The notes under the pieces were generated by a model. That model saw nothing but the letters and a program-made list of their open reading frames with translations. It searched no databases and was not told the DNA's origin. From the NCBI GenBank assembly GCA_964550025.1, contig CAZJYI010000032.1, positions 22,800-86,799 of the forward strand: a stretch of DNA of 64,000 bases, in the 5' to 3' direction. A program made the position numbers and the translations under genes. Origin of the DNA: CAZJYI01 sp964550025. Lineage in GTDB: Bacteria; Verrucomicrobiota; Kiritimatiellia; UBA8416; CAYOBW01. Positions 1 through 9,986 of this stretch are shown here, in pieces. Numbering within the stretch: the stretch's first letter is position 1; every line of letters starts with the position of its first letter.

Positions 1-2322
1 CGTCCGCATGCGATGCAGCTCCATGTAGTTCTCGTCCAGCGCCTGGAAATAGAGATTTCTGTTGGCCGGCACGGTGAAGAACGCCGAGCCGTCATCGTAA
101 ACCGTGGCAATGCCATGCACAAACTTCCTGGCGACATCCCCCCCCTTGCTGACAATCGATATCTGCTGGAACCCACCTCCGTCCTGCTGCACACCCGCCC
201 GCCAGGTGTCATGCCAACCAAGATTCATGGCCTCCATCACACGGATGTACTTGACCCGGCCGCGCTCGATGCCCGGCAAGCCCTGGTACACGTCGTTGAC
301 GAACAGCGTGGCCAATGCGCTGTCCTCTCCAGCGGCCGGCGGGGTCACCGGCACGACCTCCGTAGGTCTGCGACGCGGCCGCAACGGCAACGGCTGTAGA
401 CAGGACAGTTCCGGGTCCCGGTACAGCTCGGCCCGATTACCCCACGCATCCAGCACGTACAAGCCGAACTCCGCGCCTTTGGGGTAGTCGCCCCCGCCGG
501 GGTTATGCGCAACGAGAAAGAACTTCTCCGAGAACGGGTAGGGTTCCCGGAAAGAGCCGATGCTGCCCGGCATGGGGTAGAGCGCCGGATACCTGATTTC
601 GGGCGTGAGGTTCTCCATCGCATCCGCGGTGCGCCGATGGCGGCGATTGTCGATCAGCACGATCGGGCCGTGCAGCCCGCCATGGTGTCCCGCCGCCGTC
701 GTGACAATCTTGCGGCTGCCCGGGATGCTACGCGCGTGCAGCATGGCGCCCGGCGCGATGATGTCGTTCTTGTAGACGTGGTCCGAGCCGCTGCCGTCGG
801 GACGCACCGCCCACAGGCTCTGCACGTTGCCAAACCCCTTGTCGACATACTCCCAGCGCATGTAGACCACCCGGCCGTCGTCCAATACGACCGGACTGAT
901 CTCGTTGACCTGGCCTTGCGAAATACAGGTGATGTTCTTGCCGTCGGCATCCATGACGTGCAACGTGGTCACCGTCGTCGGATTGCAGAGCACCGACCGC
1001 TGGGAGCGCGTGGATGCAAACATGATCTTGCCGTTGGGCAGATAGCACGGGTCAAGGTCGTGCCATCCCACCGCGCAGTGACTTCCCGCGTAGCGCTGCC
1101 TGGTATCCGCCTCAAGAGCATCCCCGAACGTGAGCTGGCGCAGGCTCTTGCCGGCGGTCCGCAATCCAGTCTTGGGATCAATCTCAATCTCGTAGATTCG
1201 ATACTGCGTGTCCGCGGCGTAGGAGAACACAATCTTCGTGGCATCAAACGACAGGTCGAACCGCCCGAACACCCCTTCGGTGAACTCCGGAACGAGCTGT
1301 GTGACTTTGCCCTCGGCAGATACCGGGGAGAGCACACAGATATTGCGGGGCCGGATGGCAGGCTTGTACTTCATCCTCTGCAGGGTATACGTGCTTGCAG
1401 AGGCATACTCCTGCTTGAGAAACAGGAGTTTGTCTAAGTCCAACGCCGGGTGCGTGAGCATGGCCCGGCTCCGTAGCGCCGTCAATGGATCGACGATCGC
1501 CTGACGCTCCTCGGGCGTACCTCGCTCCTCAGCGGCCGTTTGCATCTTCTCCAGTCGGACCAGTTCCTTCAGGAACCGTGCACCCTTGGGATAGCTCGGG
1601 CCGAAGGTTCTCATATGGTCCTTGATGGCCAGGCGAAGCCCTTCCGTGTTGACTTCGTCCGGCAGGAGGAAGACGTTGCGATAGCGGACAGGGATCCGGC
1701 TGATCGGAAACGTACGCTTGGGCGGTTTCCATCCCTTGGGAAAGCGAACCGGCGATTCCAGCCTGATCGCTATCGGGTTGGGCGGTGGCCCGTTCCGGGT
1801 CAGCTTCAGGGTATGCTTGCCCTGGGTGATCGGGATTTCGCCGACCGTTTCCCATTCCGCACCGTGCCGGTCCCAGGTACGTTCGGGCAGCCCCTCCCAC
1901 ACATTGGGATGGCGATCGAGGTAGGGTGGCGCGTTACCGGTCATCTTGAGGCAGCATCGGCCGACGAGCTTGTCGTCGAACCGGACCTCTGCCGGTCGCA
2001 CCCCGGCCGAGGCGTAGCGCACCTTGAGCGTACAGGTGGCGTTGGTGGGGAAGTCGATGTCATACTCGACGAACCACGGCTGCTCCTCGCCGGCGATCAG
2101 CATCAACTCCGGATGCTGGTCCCGGTAGTCGCCGTACAGACCCGGATTCTCGGAAACGCGCGCGTTGCCGCGATCAAACTCCCACGCACCGATCTGCAAC
2201 GTGCCGGCCGGCTTGGCCCAGGCGGGCACCGGCACCAACGCAAGGCTCAGAACGCCAGGCAGCAAGACCGACGCCAACGTCCGGCCGCGCCGCCGCATCC
2301 GGCACTTCATCGATCTCACCAT
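1..2322 (-). CDS. Hydrazine-synthase-alpha-like beta-propeller protein, exported (3' end outside window)
   Basis: The frame is open from an ATG at 2322 to the window edge (774 codons, no stop seen), so the C-terminus is missing. AGGAAG lies upstream of this ATG. A basic N-terminus (MVRSMKCRMRRRGR) precedes a hydrophobic stretch and AWA, which reads as a signal peptide. Residues about 40-160 look like a beta-sandwich module. From about residue 330 there are propeller-type repeats with phrases such as KIVFSYAADTQYRIYEIEID, GKIMFASTRSQ and DDGRVVYMRWEYVD. This is the layout of the HZS-alpha-like proteins common in Planctomycetes and Verrucomicrobia, which usually carry a C-terminal haem or CxxCH region that would fall outside this window. 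These homologues occur in organisms that do not make hydrazine, so no anammox role is implied. The function is unknown; binding of a large extracellular substrate is a guess. Confidence 0.75.
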   Translation of the reverse strand, partial: MVRSMKCRMRRRGRTLASVLLPGVLSLALVPVPAWAKPAGTLQIGAWEFDRGNARVSENPGLYGDYRDQHPELMLIAGEEQPWFVEYDIDFPTNATCTLKVRYASAGVRPAEVRFDDKLVGRCCLKMTGNAPPYLDRHPNVWEGLPERTWDRHGAEWETVGEIPITQGKHTLKLTRNGPPPNPIAIRLESPVRFPKGWKPPKRTFPISRIPVRYRNVFLLPDEVNTEGLRLAIKDHMRTFGPSYPKGARFLKELVRLEKMQTAAEERGTPEERQAIVDPLTALRSRAMLTHPALDLDKLLFLKQEYASASTYTLQRMKYKPAIRPRNICVLSPVSAEGKVTQLVPEFTEGVFGRFDLSFDATKIVFSYAADTQYRIYEIEIDPKTGLRTAGKSLRQLTFGDALEADTRQRYAGSHCAVGWHDLDPCYLPNGKIMFASTRSQRSVLCNPTTVTTLHVMDADGKNITCISQGQVNEISPVVLDDGRVVYMRWEYVDKGFGNVQSLWAVRPDGSGSDHVYKNDIIAPGAMLHARSIPGSRKIVTTAAGHHGGLHGPIVLIDNRRHRRTADAMENLTPEIRYPALYPMPGSIGSFREPYPFSEKFFLVAHNPGGGDYPKGAEFGLYVLDAWGNRAELYRDPELSCLQPLPLRPRRRPTEVVPVTPPAAGEDSALATLFVNDVYQGLPGIERGRVKYIRVMEAMNLGWHDTWRAGVQQDGGGFQQISIVSKGGDVARKFVHGIATVYDDGSAFFTVPANRNLYFQALDENYMELHRMRT

Positions 2323-2361
2323 CGTTTGCCCTTCCTTTCTCAGCTCAACTCTCGTTGCGGA

Positions 2362-3366
2362 CTATCGCCCTACCTTCGGCGCCAGCACGACGCGGAAGCC
2401 TACGATTGCGAGGTAGCCCAGGTCCGGAGGCACGCTGTAGCGACTGGCCGAGCGCATGAAGGGATGGATGCTCCTGGCCAACGCCTCTTCTTCCGGGACC
2501 GCGCCTTTCTCTGTGTCGTAACCGGCAAAACAACCGCCGCGGACGACTTTCTCCTTCCCCGTCGCCGAACCCGAAGGGTCGGTGGTCTTGCCCTTTGGGT
2601 AGGGCGCGTACCAGTCCAGGCACCACTCGTAGACATTGCCATGCATGTCATACAAGCCCCACGCGTTCGGGTTGCGGGTGCCGACGGCGCGCGTGCCGAA
2701 GTTGACCCACAGGAAGTCGTCAATCCAGGCAAACTTCACGATCTCGCGGATCTTCGTGTAGTTGGCCTCAACGTTGTACGGCCCCTTCGTCCCGGCGCGG
2801 CAGGCGTACTCCCATTCGGCCTCAGTGGGCAGGCGGTAAACGTAGCCGTCAGGCAGCCGCCCTGCTCCCGCCTCGATCTCGGTGAGCTTGTCGCAGAACG
2901 CCATGGCACGTTCCCACGTGACACACTCCATCGGATTCATGTCCGTCAGCTTCCAGCCCGTAGCGCGTTCCTTGAAGATGAGCCCATTGTCGGTCGGGTA
3001 ACGGAAACAGAATGCCGAGCCCTCGTGAAGCGGTCCGCGCCTGAACTGCCAGGTTTCATAATTGTAGTCCGGCGGCATCATCAGCTTGTAGAACTCACGT
3101 TGCGTGACCTCGTAGATGCCCATGTAGAATGGCTTGCTGATCGTGACGGTGTGAGGTGTTTCGTCATCGCGGCGGCACATCTCATCCGCCGGGCTGCCCA
3201 TGGAGAACTCCCCGGCAGGAATGCGTTTGAGTTTCAGGCCCAGTTCGGGAACAGTCCATGCGGTGGCCTGCAGCTCCTTGAGCCTCGTGGCGTCGCCCGC
3301 CGCGAAAGCCGCGGCGCACGCCAGAAGAAGCAGGAATGCAGTAACTGCCGTTCTTCCTGTCTTCAT
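2362..3366 (-). CDS. Exported SUMF1-fold (formylglycine-generating-enzyme-like) protein
   Basis: The start at 3366 (MKTGRTAVTAFLLLLACAAA) has AAGGAG seven bases upstream and begins a signal peptide ending near AFA. The protein has 334 residues. The SUMF1/FGE-sulfatase fold is clear: IPAGEFSMGS, HTVTISKPFYMGIYEVTQ, RLPTEAEWEYACRAG, GLYDMHGNVYEWCLDWY and VVRGGCF, ending in GFRVVL. Active formylglycine-generating enzymes have a cysteine pair just before the final GFR motif. Here that stretch (ALARSIHPFMRSASRY) has no cysteine, so oxidation of sulfatase cysteines is unlikely and a binding or structural role is more plausible. It lies 45 bp downstream of the large metallopeptidase-like gene and 40 bp upstream of the propeller protein, probably in one transcript. 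Confidence 0.85.
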   Translation of the reverse strand: MKTGRTAVTAFLLLLACAAAFAAGDATRLKELQATAWTVPELGLKLKRIPAGEFSMGSPADEMCRRDDETPHTVTISKPFYMGIYEVTQREFYKLMMPPDYNYETWQFRRGPLHEGSAFCFRYPTDNGLIFKERATGWKLTDMNPMECVTWERAMAFCDKLTEIEAGAGRLPDGYVYRLPTEAEWEYACRAGTKGPYNVEANYTKIREIVKFAWIDDFLWVNFGTRAVGTRNPNAWGLYDMHGNVYEWCLDWYAPYPKGKTTDPSGSATGKEKVVRGGCFAGYDTEKGAVPEEEALARSIHPFMRSASRYSVPPDLGYLAIVGFRVVLAPKVGR

Positions 3367-3431
3367 CGGTCGCTCCTTCTTCCAATGGGACATATGGGAC
3401 GTATATGACGTATGTCTCGAACCGCCGACTA

Positions 3432-6400
3432 CTACTTCGCCTTTCCCCTCACTCGAAGCAGCCACTTCTGCATCAAGGGCAACTCCGCGATGCGGCCGTC
3501 GAGTTCTTCCTTCATGCGCCATTCCCAGTCGACGCTCGTATGCCAGCCCTCTCCGCCCGCGGCCGACTTCTGCAGCGAGTTCAGAAGGTCGAGGTTCTCG
3601 CGCATCTCTCCACCGGCAACGAGGCCCTTCACGTAACCGCCCAGATACCCCTTGTAGGTGGTGTTGTAATGTCCGCGGTAGGCTTGGTACCGAAAGCTGT
3701 CGATCCAGAGTTTCTCCGGCCCGTAAGGTGCCATGGCCACATCGCGGGCCCTGGCGAGTTCTGCTTCCGCCTGTCCGACCTTCTTCAACATCTCGCCAGT
3801 GTGCTTGCCGATGAACCGTTCGCGCCTGCCTCTCTGCGAGCGATCCAGCTCGCGGACCTTCTTCGACAACCGCGCGTGCTCTCGAGCGGGATCTGCAGAC
3901 TTGCGGAGCTCCTCGCGCAGGCCGTTCTGCCGGTCGCGGATGGCGCTGTCGCACTGCTTCCGTTCGGCCATGCTCCGCGCGTAGACCTTGTCTTCGGCAC
4001 ACAACGCTGAGAGAGCGGTACGGAAGGCACGGTCGAGCGACCTGCGTTTGTCCTCAAGCTCGTCGCGCTCGCGAGCAACGGGGCTCGTTTTGCGGACCTT
4101 GTCGCGGGCCGCCTTCTCGCGTTCGCCGATCCGGCGGTGAACGGCGTGGTCGTTTGGGCTGGCCTTGCGCTTCTCGTACAGCGCCTTTAGTTCTGCGTCC
4201 TGCTCTCGGGCGGTGGCTTCGAGCTTGTGAACCTCTGAACGGAGCTCCCTGAGTCGCTTGTCCAGTTCGGCGATTCCCGTTCGTCCGGCCTGGCCTTCAG
4301 GTGTCTCTTCGTAAGCCTGTCGGAGCTCCTTCTCCCTGGCGCGGTATTGCGTTTCGGCTTCCTTCCTGCGGGCGGTGAGTGCCCTGAGTTCCTCGTCACC
4401 GTCAAAGCGTTCGGACTCGAGCTTCCGCGTGGCGTCCGACAAGGCGGATAGCCGTGTTTTCAGCGCGTCGAGCTCCGCCTGAGATTTCGCGCCCTCTGGC
4501 GTCCTGCTGAACTCGGCTGTGAGTCGGCGTTTGCGTTCCTCGTTGGCTTCCTTGACCGCGGCCAGGGCCGCTTCTGATTTCAGAAAGGCGGGCGAGCGTT
4601 CCAGCAACTCGCGAGCACGGGCCTCCATCTGCTTCTGCAGCTTGTCGTAGTGGGCGTGCCGTTCGTTCACGCCGGCCCTGATCTTCTCGTTGACGATGGC
4701 AACGTTGCCGAGATCCTCTTCCATGGCAGCGATGAATTCCCGCGTTGGCCGTGTCGGCGCATCGCGTATCGGGGGAGGAATCTGGCTGAAATCGTCGTGG
4801 ACGGTGTGGTAGAAGACGATGTAGTCGATGGTGCCCCTGAAATGCCCTGAGTCGTTCCGCGTGGCGGCCACGAAGTTGCGCTTGGTTGCGCCGGCGGGGA
4901 ACGCGTCACAGGGGCGAAAGCCCGTGGCCTGCGAACCGACCTTCTCGCCGTCGACCCACAACGACAGCACCTCGCCGTCACTCTCGATCCGCAAGCGCAC
5001 CCAGGTGCCCGTCGGCAGCGCCTTGCCGGCGGAGGCGCGTGCAACGACCTCGCCCGTCACAGTGGCAACGACCTCGGGTTTCCCCGCGTCGTCAGTGCGC
5101 AGCACGAGACAGTGGTCGGTCGAAGCCCCCAGGTCCAGGATAGTCTGCGAGCCCTTGTCGGCCCACTTGAGGGCCAGGTCCACGGTCATCTCACCAAGGT
5201 CGGCGACGCGAGGGCTGAGCTCACCGTACTGAGTTTTGCCGTCGAACGTGAAACCGCGGCGGTCGCCGTCGATGGCGAACCGCGGGCGCCCGGAGAGATA
5301 CCCGTTCAGGTTCGGCCAGAGTCGCATAGCGTAGCGTTTGTCGGCGCCGTGTGCGAAGCGGTACCAGTCAACGAGTACGGTCTTCTCATCGCGGTCCATG
5401 GCGTAATTGGCCCAGAGCCCGTCTTTGCTGAGCGCTGTCGCGCCGGGACGTTTCGGTACAACCGTGGCCTCGTCGGACAAGATCCCCCAGGTCCGTGCAT
5501 GGCCTTTGGCTTGGGCGCTTCCCTTGACGACGGCCGCGCCACTGATCCGCGCGTGGCCTGAGACGACCGCGCGGTCGGTGACGATGGCGTAATCCTCTAT
5601 GATGGCGTGGTCGAGCACCTTCGCGCCGCCCAGCACCATGGCATCAGGGCCGACGAAGGCGGTCTCTGCCACGGTGGCGGATTTGGCGACCCAGCCACCG
5701 CCATTGGGGTGGCGTCGGCCTTCCGTCATGTGCGCGATCTCGGCCTGCAGCTTCGATTTGAGCTTGTTCGCTTCGTCGGAGTCTCTCTGTTGCGCGATGA
5801 AGGTCTCGATGGCCGCGATGTACGCTTTGCCGGCAGGCGTGTCGTGCGGCGCGGGAACGGCGTCCTCCAGCTTGTACCGCAGGCTGACGTCGTGGAAATC
5901 GGCGCTGCACTCGCGCGGCGTGCCGGGTCTGGCGCCGGCCAGACGAACGGACCATGGATAGCGGTAGGCGTAGCGACCGCTGTAGATCGACCGGATGAGG
6001 TCGCCGCTGTAGAGCGCGGTTGGCGTCGCAGCGACGGTCAGCCAGTAACCGATGTCGCCTTCGCGACGCTCCATCTCCATGGTGCCCTTGGACCACATGG
6101 GGCTGTAGCGGGTTCTGCCGTCGGCGCCCAGCGCAACAATGCAGGCGCGCCAGTCGCTGAAGAAGTCCGGATCGTGGAGGCCGGTGAAGTCCACGACAAT
6201 CGCCTCGCCGCCTCCGTCGGCCACCAGTCGCACGATATTCACGCCGTAGGGTTCGGGCGCTTCCGCCATGGGTATTCGGTAGATCCCCCTGGCGCGATCG
6301 ACTGGTTCCAGCCAACTTCGCGCCGGAGCAAGGTAGGCCGTGCGGTAGAGATCTTCGAGCTCGCAATCGAACGTCGCGAGTCGGGCGCCGTACTCGCCCA

Positions 6401-7616
6401 TCATGTCGCCAAAGCCGCGGATGCCGTTCTTGAACATCCCGCGCTGCTGACCCAGGCGGGCGGCGATCTGCATGATGCTCTGTTCGCCGGCCCCGGATGG
6501 TGCCGCTACGTACCAGCCGTAGCCCCAGTTCGGGTCGTCGGCCACAAGGTTGTAGAAGACGGTGTAGGTGTACCCCATGCCGCCGTTGAAGATGTTCCGC
6601 CACGGCGCCTTGATGTGATGGTTGCCCTTGAGCACCGGCGAAGCAAACGTCTGGTGCGCGTCGGCCTGGGCCTCACCGCCGCCGACGCGCCAACGGTTGC
6701 CCAGGGCTCCGTGGCCCCATTCGTGGAACAGCCCCATCGACCAGGGGCCGCCAATAGCGTGCTTGATCCCGCAGGCCCCGTATCCGCCGCCAGCGTAGCC
6801 GGGCATGACCAGATGCCCGTCGCGTTTCGTCCCGACAACGGTGATCTCGTATTTGAGCTGTTCTTTCCTGTCCCAGTACGGCATCAGGTGGCCGGCGTAC
6901 TCGTTCATTGCCCACCAGTACTCGGCGCATTTGACCGATCCTTTGCGGAACCACGCCGACTTCTCCGGTTCCTTCTCGTTTACCCACGGATCTCCGACTT
7001 CTCCGGCCTGGCTACCGGAGACGAAGACGAAGTGATCGCTCTCGACCTGCATCGTTCCCGGTTCGCCGGGTTTGGCGTTGTTGGGGAACTTGATGTCGCT
7101 TGAAGGGCGTTTGGCGCGTGGAGTCTTGTCGAGACCCGCCGTGATGCGGTTCATTTCCCGGACGTAGAGGTCCATGATGAACTTCTTGTCGGCCGCGGAA
7201 AAGCTGCCGCGAAGGAAGCAGCGTTTGCGTCCGTCGGCGAGCCGCAACACGACGGCCGGCTCGATGGGGGCGCCGTCACCGCCGCGGAACTTGCTGCTCA
7301 TCGTGTTGCCGATGCCGCGGAAGGCGATGAGGTGCGCTTTGAACGATGGCGGTAGGCCGGGTTGCTTCTCGCGCCACGTCCAGGTGCGCAGCGGCATTCC
7401 TTCCTGGACCTCGATGATGTCCACACCCTTGCGTGGCCACCATTTCACGGTGCGGCGTTCGTACGCAGTTGGTTCAGCGGTGCCTGTCTGAGTGGGTCTG
7501 TGGAGGTCGACGCCCGGGAGACGTCCCCCGCCGTCCGGGTAGCGCGTGCGCCCGTAGAAATCGTAGCCGGCCACCGAGAGGGTGCTGCATAGCAACCCCA
7601 GCATTCCAGCTCGCAT
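3432..7616 (-). CDS. Large exported M60/DUF6055-like metallopeptidase candidate with LamG and coiled coil
   Basis: About 1394 residues from the ATG at 7616, chosen because MRAGMLGLLCSTLSVAG looks like a signal peptide; the frame stays open 50 codons further upstream. Domains in order: an N-terminal beta-rich region; a putative zinc peptidase region with HEWGH at about residues 297-301, in the context LFHEWGHGALGNRW, as in M60-type or DUF6055 proteins; a short hexapeptide-repeat (left-handed helix) region at about 645-710 with repeated A-V/I-V-G-A units; a LamG/concanavalin-like domain at about 785-935; and a very charged coiled coil at about 960-1290 rich in Glu, Lys and Arg. The HExxH motif is visible, but the third zinc ligand was not assigned. 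Possible substrates are glycoproteins or mucin-type proteins, by analogy with M60. The coiled coil is an unusual addition. Confidence 0.7.
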   Translation of the reverse strand: MRAGMLGLLCSTLSVAGYDFYGRTRYPDGGGRLPGVDLHRPTQTGTAEPTAYERRTVKWWPRKGVDIIEVQEGMPLRTWTWREKQPGLPPSFKAHLIAFRGIGNTMSSKFRGGDGAPIEPAVVLRLADGRKRCFLRGSFSAADKKFIMDLYVREMNRITAGLDKTPRAKRPSSDIKFPNNAKPGEPGTMQVESDHFVFVSGSQAGEVGDPWVNEKEPEKSAWFRKGSVKCAEYWWAMNEYAGHLMPYWDRKEQLKYEITVVGTKRDGHLVMPGYAGGGYGACGIKHAIGGPWSMGLFHEWGHGALGNRWRVGGGEAQADAHQTFASPVLKGNHHIKAPWRNIFNGGMGYTYTVFYNLVADDPNWGYGWYVAAPSGAGEQSIMQIAARLGQQRGMFKNGIRGFGDMMGEYGARLATFDCELEDLYRTAYLAPARSWLEPVDRARGIYRIPMAEAPEPYGVNIVRLVADGGGEAIVVDFTGLHDPDFFSDWRACIVALGADGRTRYSPMWSKGTMEMERREGDIGYWLTVAATPTALYSGDLIRSIYSGRYAYRYPWSVRLAGARPGTPRECSADFHDVSLRYKLEDAVPAPHDTPAGKAYIAAIETFIAQQRDSDEANKLKSKLQAEIAHMTEGRRHPNGGGWVAKSATVAETAFVGPDAMVLGGAKVLDHAIIEDYAIVTDRAVVSGHARISGAAVVKGSAQAKGHARTWGILSDEATVVPKRPGATALSKDGLWANYAMDRDEKTVLVDWYRFAHGADKRYAMRLWPNLNGYLSGRPRFAIDGDRRGFTFDGKTQYGELSPRVADLGEMTVDLALKWADKGSQTILDLGASTDHCLVLRTDDAGKPEVVATVTGEVVARASAGKALPTGTWVRLRIESDGEVLSLWVDGEKVGSQATGFRPCDAFPAGATKRNFVAATRNDSGHFRGTIDYIVFYHTVHDDFSQIPPPIRDAPTRPTREFIAAMEEDLGNVAIVNEKIRAGVNERHAHYDKLQKQMEARARELLERSPAFLKSEAALAAVKEANEERKRRLTAEFSRTPEGAKSQAELDALKTRLSALSDATRKLESERFDGDEELRALTARRKEAETQYRAREKELRQAYEETPEGQAGRTGIAELDKRLRELRSEVHKLEATAREQDAELKALYEKRKASPNDHAVHRRIGEREKAARDKVRKTSPVARERDELEDKRRSLDRAFRTALSALCAEDKVYARSMAERKQCDSAIRDRQNGLREELRKSADPAREHARLSKKVRELDRSQRGRRERFIGKHTGEMLKKVGQAEAELARARDVAMAPYGPEKLWIDSFRYQAYRGHYNTTYKGYLGGYVKGLVAGGEMRENLDLLNSLQKSAAGGEGWHTSVDWEWRMKEELDGRIAELPLMQKWLLRVRGKAK

Positions 7617-7823
7617 CAGTAATCTCTGCGTCTGCGCCACCTCAAGTCCGATCCCTACGCCTGCCACCTCGGCTCTGCCCTTCCAAACCGTCGACAATAC
7701 GTCTTCTGCCTCGCTTGAAGCCCGGGTCCGGAACGAAACCATAGAAGCCCCCCGCATCGGGGTCAAGACCTGCCGACAGTGCCGCAGCGCTACACATGCC
7801 GCTTCGGTGCAGGTCCGGCCGAT

Positions 7824-9986
7824 TCAGGGACGGGTCCATTTCATCCGTTGATCGTACATCCGCTCGCCGATCTTGCGCGCGGCCCGGGTCATGTCGGGGT
7901 ACGGGGTATCGGTGATATCCACGAAACCGATGCGGTAATTCTCTCCGTCCCCGCGCCCTGACACGATCTGGTCCCGGTACTGGAACCAGTGGGCGCCGAC
8001 GATACGCGGATCGGCCAGGGCATCTTCCAGGTAATGGGTCATGAGACGGGCCGCGTTCTCGAGGTTGCTCGCGGGAATCAGGCCTGGACCCCAGGTCCCC
8101 TTTTCACACAGCGTGCCGAAGTGGAATTCACCGATCACAAAGGGCTTGTCGGCTTTCATGGTTTGCAGGTGTGTGAGCACCCGGGGTGAATACTGGTAGA
8201 GGTTGACGCTGACGACATCGGCGTATTCCGCACAGATCTCAAAGATTTCCGGGAAGTACTGATGAATGCGGCTTCCCAGGTACAGCTTGTGGGGGGCGAC
8301 GGATTTCACGACGTCCCGGCAAGTCTTGAAATAGGTGTGCAGGTAGTGCTGGGCGTAGGTGCGCCCATCCTCCTTGTAGCCCGGAGAATCGGGAAGAGCG
8401 TCGTCAGCCGGGAAGGCCTCCCAGGAAGTGTAGGCGGTCTTCCACGAGGCGTTGAGCGCGTCGATGGTGCCGTACTTCTTCTGCAGCATCGCCCGCAACG
8501 CTTTCTTGCTATGGGCTTCCGCCGGGGCCTGCTTGATGGAGTTAATGATGGTGTCCAGTCGAACAAAGGGCATTTCGTTGTCCACGAAATAGCCGATGCA
8601 CCAGGGATCCTCCGTCGTGCGGCCGAGCTCGTACTCCATCCGTAGGCGCAGACTGCGGGCGAAGTCCGGTGCGAAGACGTCGGGGAAATGGGATTGGAAG
8701 GACGTGCGCCCGGGACGCAGGGAGGGGAAGTCGTAGTGGACGCACTGGGTGTAAGGCGTCTTCTTGAGACGGGTCACAGCCCGGCTGGACCAGTTCGCGA
8801 TCGTGTTGACGCCCCACGCGGCAAGGCGGTCATGGGACCGGTGGGCTGCCTTGCTCACCCAGTCTTTACCATACTTCCTGAAAAGGTTGGCCGAGTAGGG
8901 ATGCCAGGTGCGTCCGCCCTGCTTGATGAACGGCCCGATTCCGGGTTCGTTGGCGGGGATCTCATCAAGGATCTGCTGAAGCCCGGGTGTTGTCACGGGC
9001 TTCTGCTGGTCGTGGTCGGCCCTGACACAGGTAATGCCAAAGGACCAGAACAGGTGGCCCTCCGGATCTACCAGCCACCAGGTGTTGTCGGCTTTATGGG
9101 TATAGAAATGTCCGGTCGCCTCGAGTCGGGGGGCCTTGGCCCAGCCACCATATCGGCTCCATGAAGTGGGGCGTGAAAGCAGGTGCTGCCGTTCGATCCC
9201 GGCCCGGTTCTTCAGGTCCTCAACGGACTCGACTTTTCCTTCCCAGCGGTCGTGCCTTGCCTGGCCAAAACGGTCCACGTAGGGGACGAACCCGTCCTGC
9301 AGTTCCTTTCGGGACGGCGGGTCGAACGCGGTTACCGCGCGTAGCCCGCCGATGACCAGGTCAACCGAAGCGTCACGTGAATTGATATGCACGGGCAGTT
9401 GCTTGATCGCGCCGGCATCGACCTTGCGCCAGTTCTCTACATGCCCGCCCGGCATGCCGAACACTTCCTCCATCTTCTCTTCAAGATACGCGTGCCGGTC
9501 GCGGAGGTTTCGGAAGACCAGGGCGGGGACCGGACGGGTTGTTCCCGGCACAATGCGATCGGCGCCCAGTTGCCCCATGCCGAATTCCGTGCCCAGCCGG
9601 ACCAGGACGGGCTCGCGGCCCCGGTTGGTTACATCGAGGACCAGCCAGAGCTTATCGTAAACGTCCCATCCCTTCCCGGGAGCCTTCAGGATCAGGCGCG
9701 CTTCGCGGCGTAGCGGAACGGCACCGGAAACGTACGTCATCCGGGAGGCGTTCTCCTGTTGCACGCTCTTCTTCCACCCTTTGGGAACCTGGAGCGCCAC
9801 TACGGGCAATACCTTGGGTGAGGGATTGGCTATGTCGGGATTCAGCCGATCACTATGCAGGCTGAAGGGTTGGGCATCTTCGCCCGGCGCGGTGGGCTGC
9901 TTCAGCTCCTCGCTGAAGCTCGTCAGGCTGAGCAGGCCAAGGATCAGGCAAACTGTATAGGCGTGGCCGCGTGGTCGCTGGTGCAT
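7824..9986 (-). CDS. Exported agarase-like (GH50-type) glycoside hydrolase
   Basis: 720 residues from the ATG at 9986, with GGGAG upstream. The start MHQRPRGHAYTVCLILGLLSLTSF is a signal peptide. The phrase WWLVDPEGHLFWSFGITCVR at about residue 300 is typical of GH50 beta-agarase-type TIM barrels, which open this domain with W-W-L-V-D-P-x-G-H. Candidate acid/base and nucleophile are the glutamates in FVDNEMPF (about 469) and VIGEFHFGT (about 619), as expected for clan GH-A. The C-terminal part AHWFQYRDQ is also usual for the clan. The substrate may be a galactan or related red-algal polysaccharide; with this many sulfatases nearby a sulfated glycan is plausible, but specificity cannot be read from the sequence. 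It stands at the head of the minus-strand run that ends at the left edge. Confidence 0.72.
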   Translation of the reverse strand: MHQRPRGHAYTVCLILGLLSLTSFSEELKQPTAPGEDAQPFSLHSDRLNPDIANPSPKVLPVVALQVPKGWKKSVQQENASRMTYVSGAVPLRREARLILKAPGKGWDVYDKLWLVLDVTNRGREPVLVRLGTEFGMGQLGADRIVPGTTRPVPALVFRNLRDRHAYLEEKMEEVFGMPGGHVENWRKVDAGAIKQLPVHINSRDASVDLVIGGLRAVTAFDPPSRKELQDGFVPYVDRFGQARHDRWEGKVESVEDLKNRAGIERQHLLSRPTSWSRYGGWAKAPRLEATGHFYTHKADNTWWLVDPEGHLFWSFGITCVRADHDQQKPVTTPGLQQILDEIPANEPGIGPFIKQGGRTWHPYSANLFRKYGKDWVSKAAHRSHDRLAAWGVNTIANWSSRAVTRLKKTPYTQCVHYDFPSLRPGRTSFQSHFPDVFAPDFARSLRLRMEYELGRTTEDPWCIGYFVDNEMPFVRLDTIINSIKQAPAEAHSKKALRAMLQKKYGTIDALNASWKTAYTSWEAFPADDALPDSPGYKEDGRTYAQHYLHTYFKTCRDVVKSVAPHKLYLGSRIHQYFPEIFEICAEYADVVSVNLYQYSPRVLTHLQTMKADKPFVIGEFHFGTLCEKGTWGPGLIPASNLENAARLMTHYLEDALADPRIVGAHWFQYRDQIVSGRGDGENYRIGFVDITDTPYPDMTRAARKIGERMYDQRMKWTRP

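Noticed and set aside
1..2322. Evidence for anammox metabolism
   Set aside because: Only an HZS-alpha-like propeller is seen; the beta and gamma subunits and other anammox genes are absent, and such relatives occur in non-anammox PVC bacteria.
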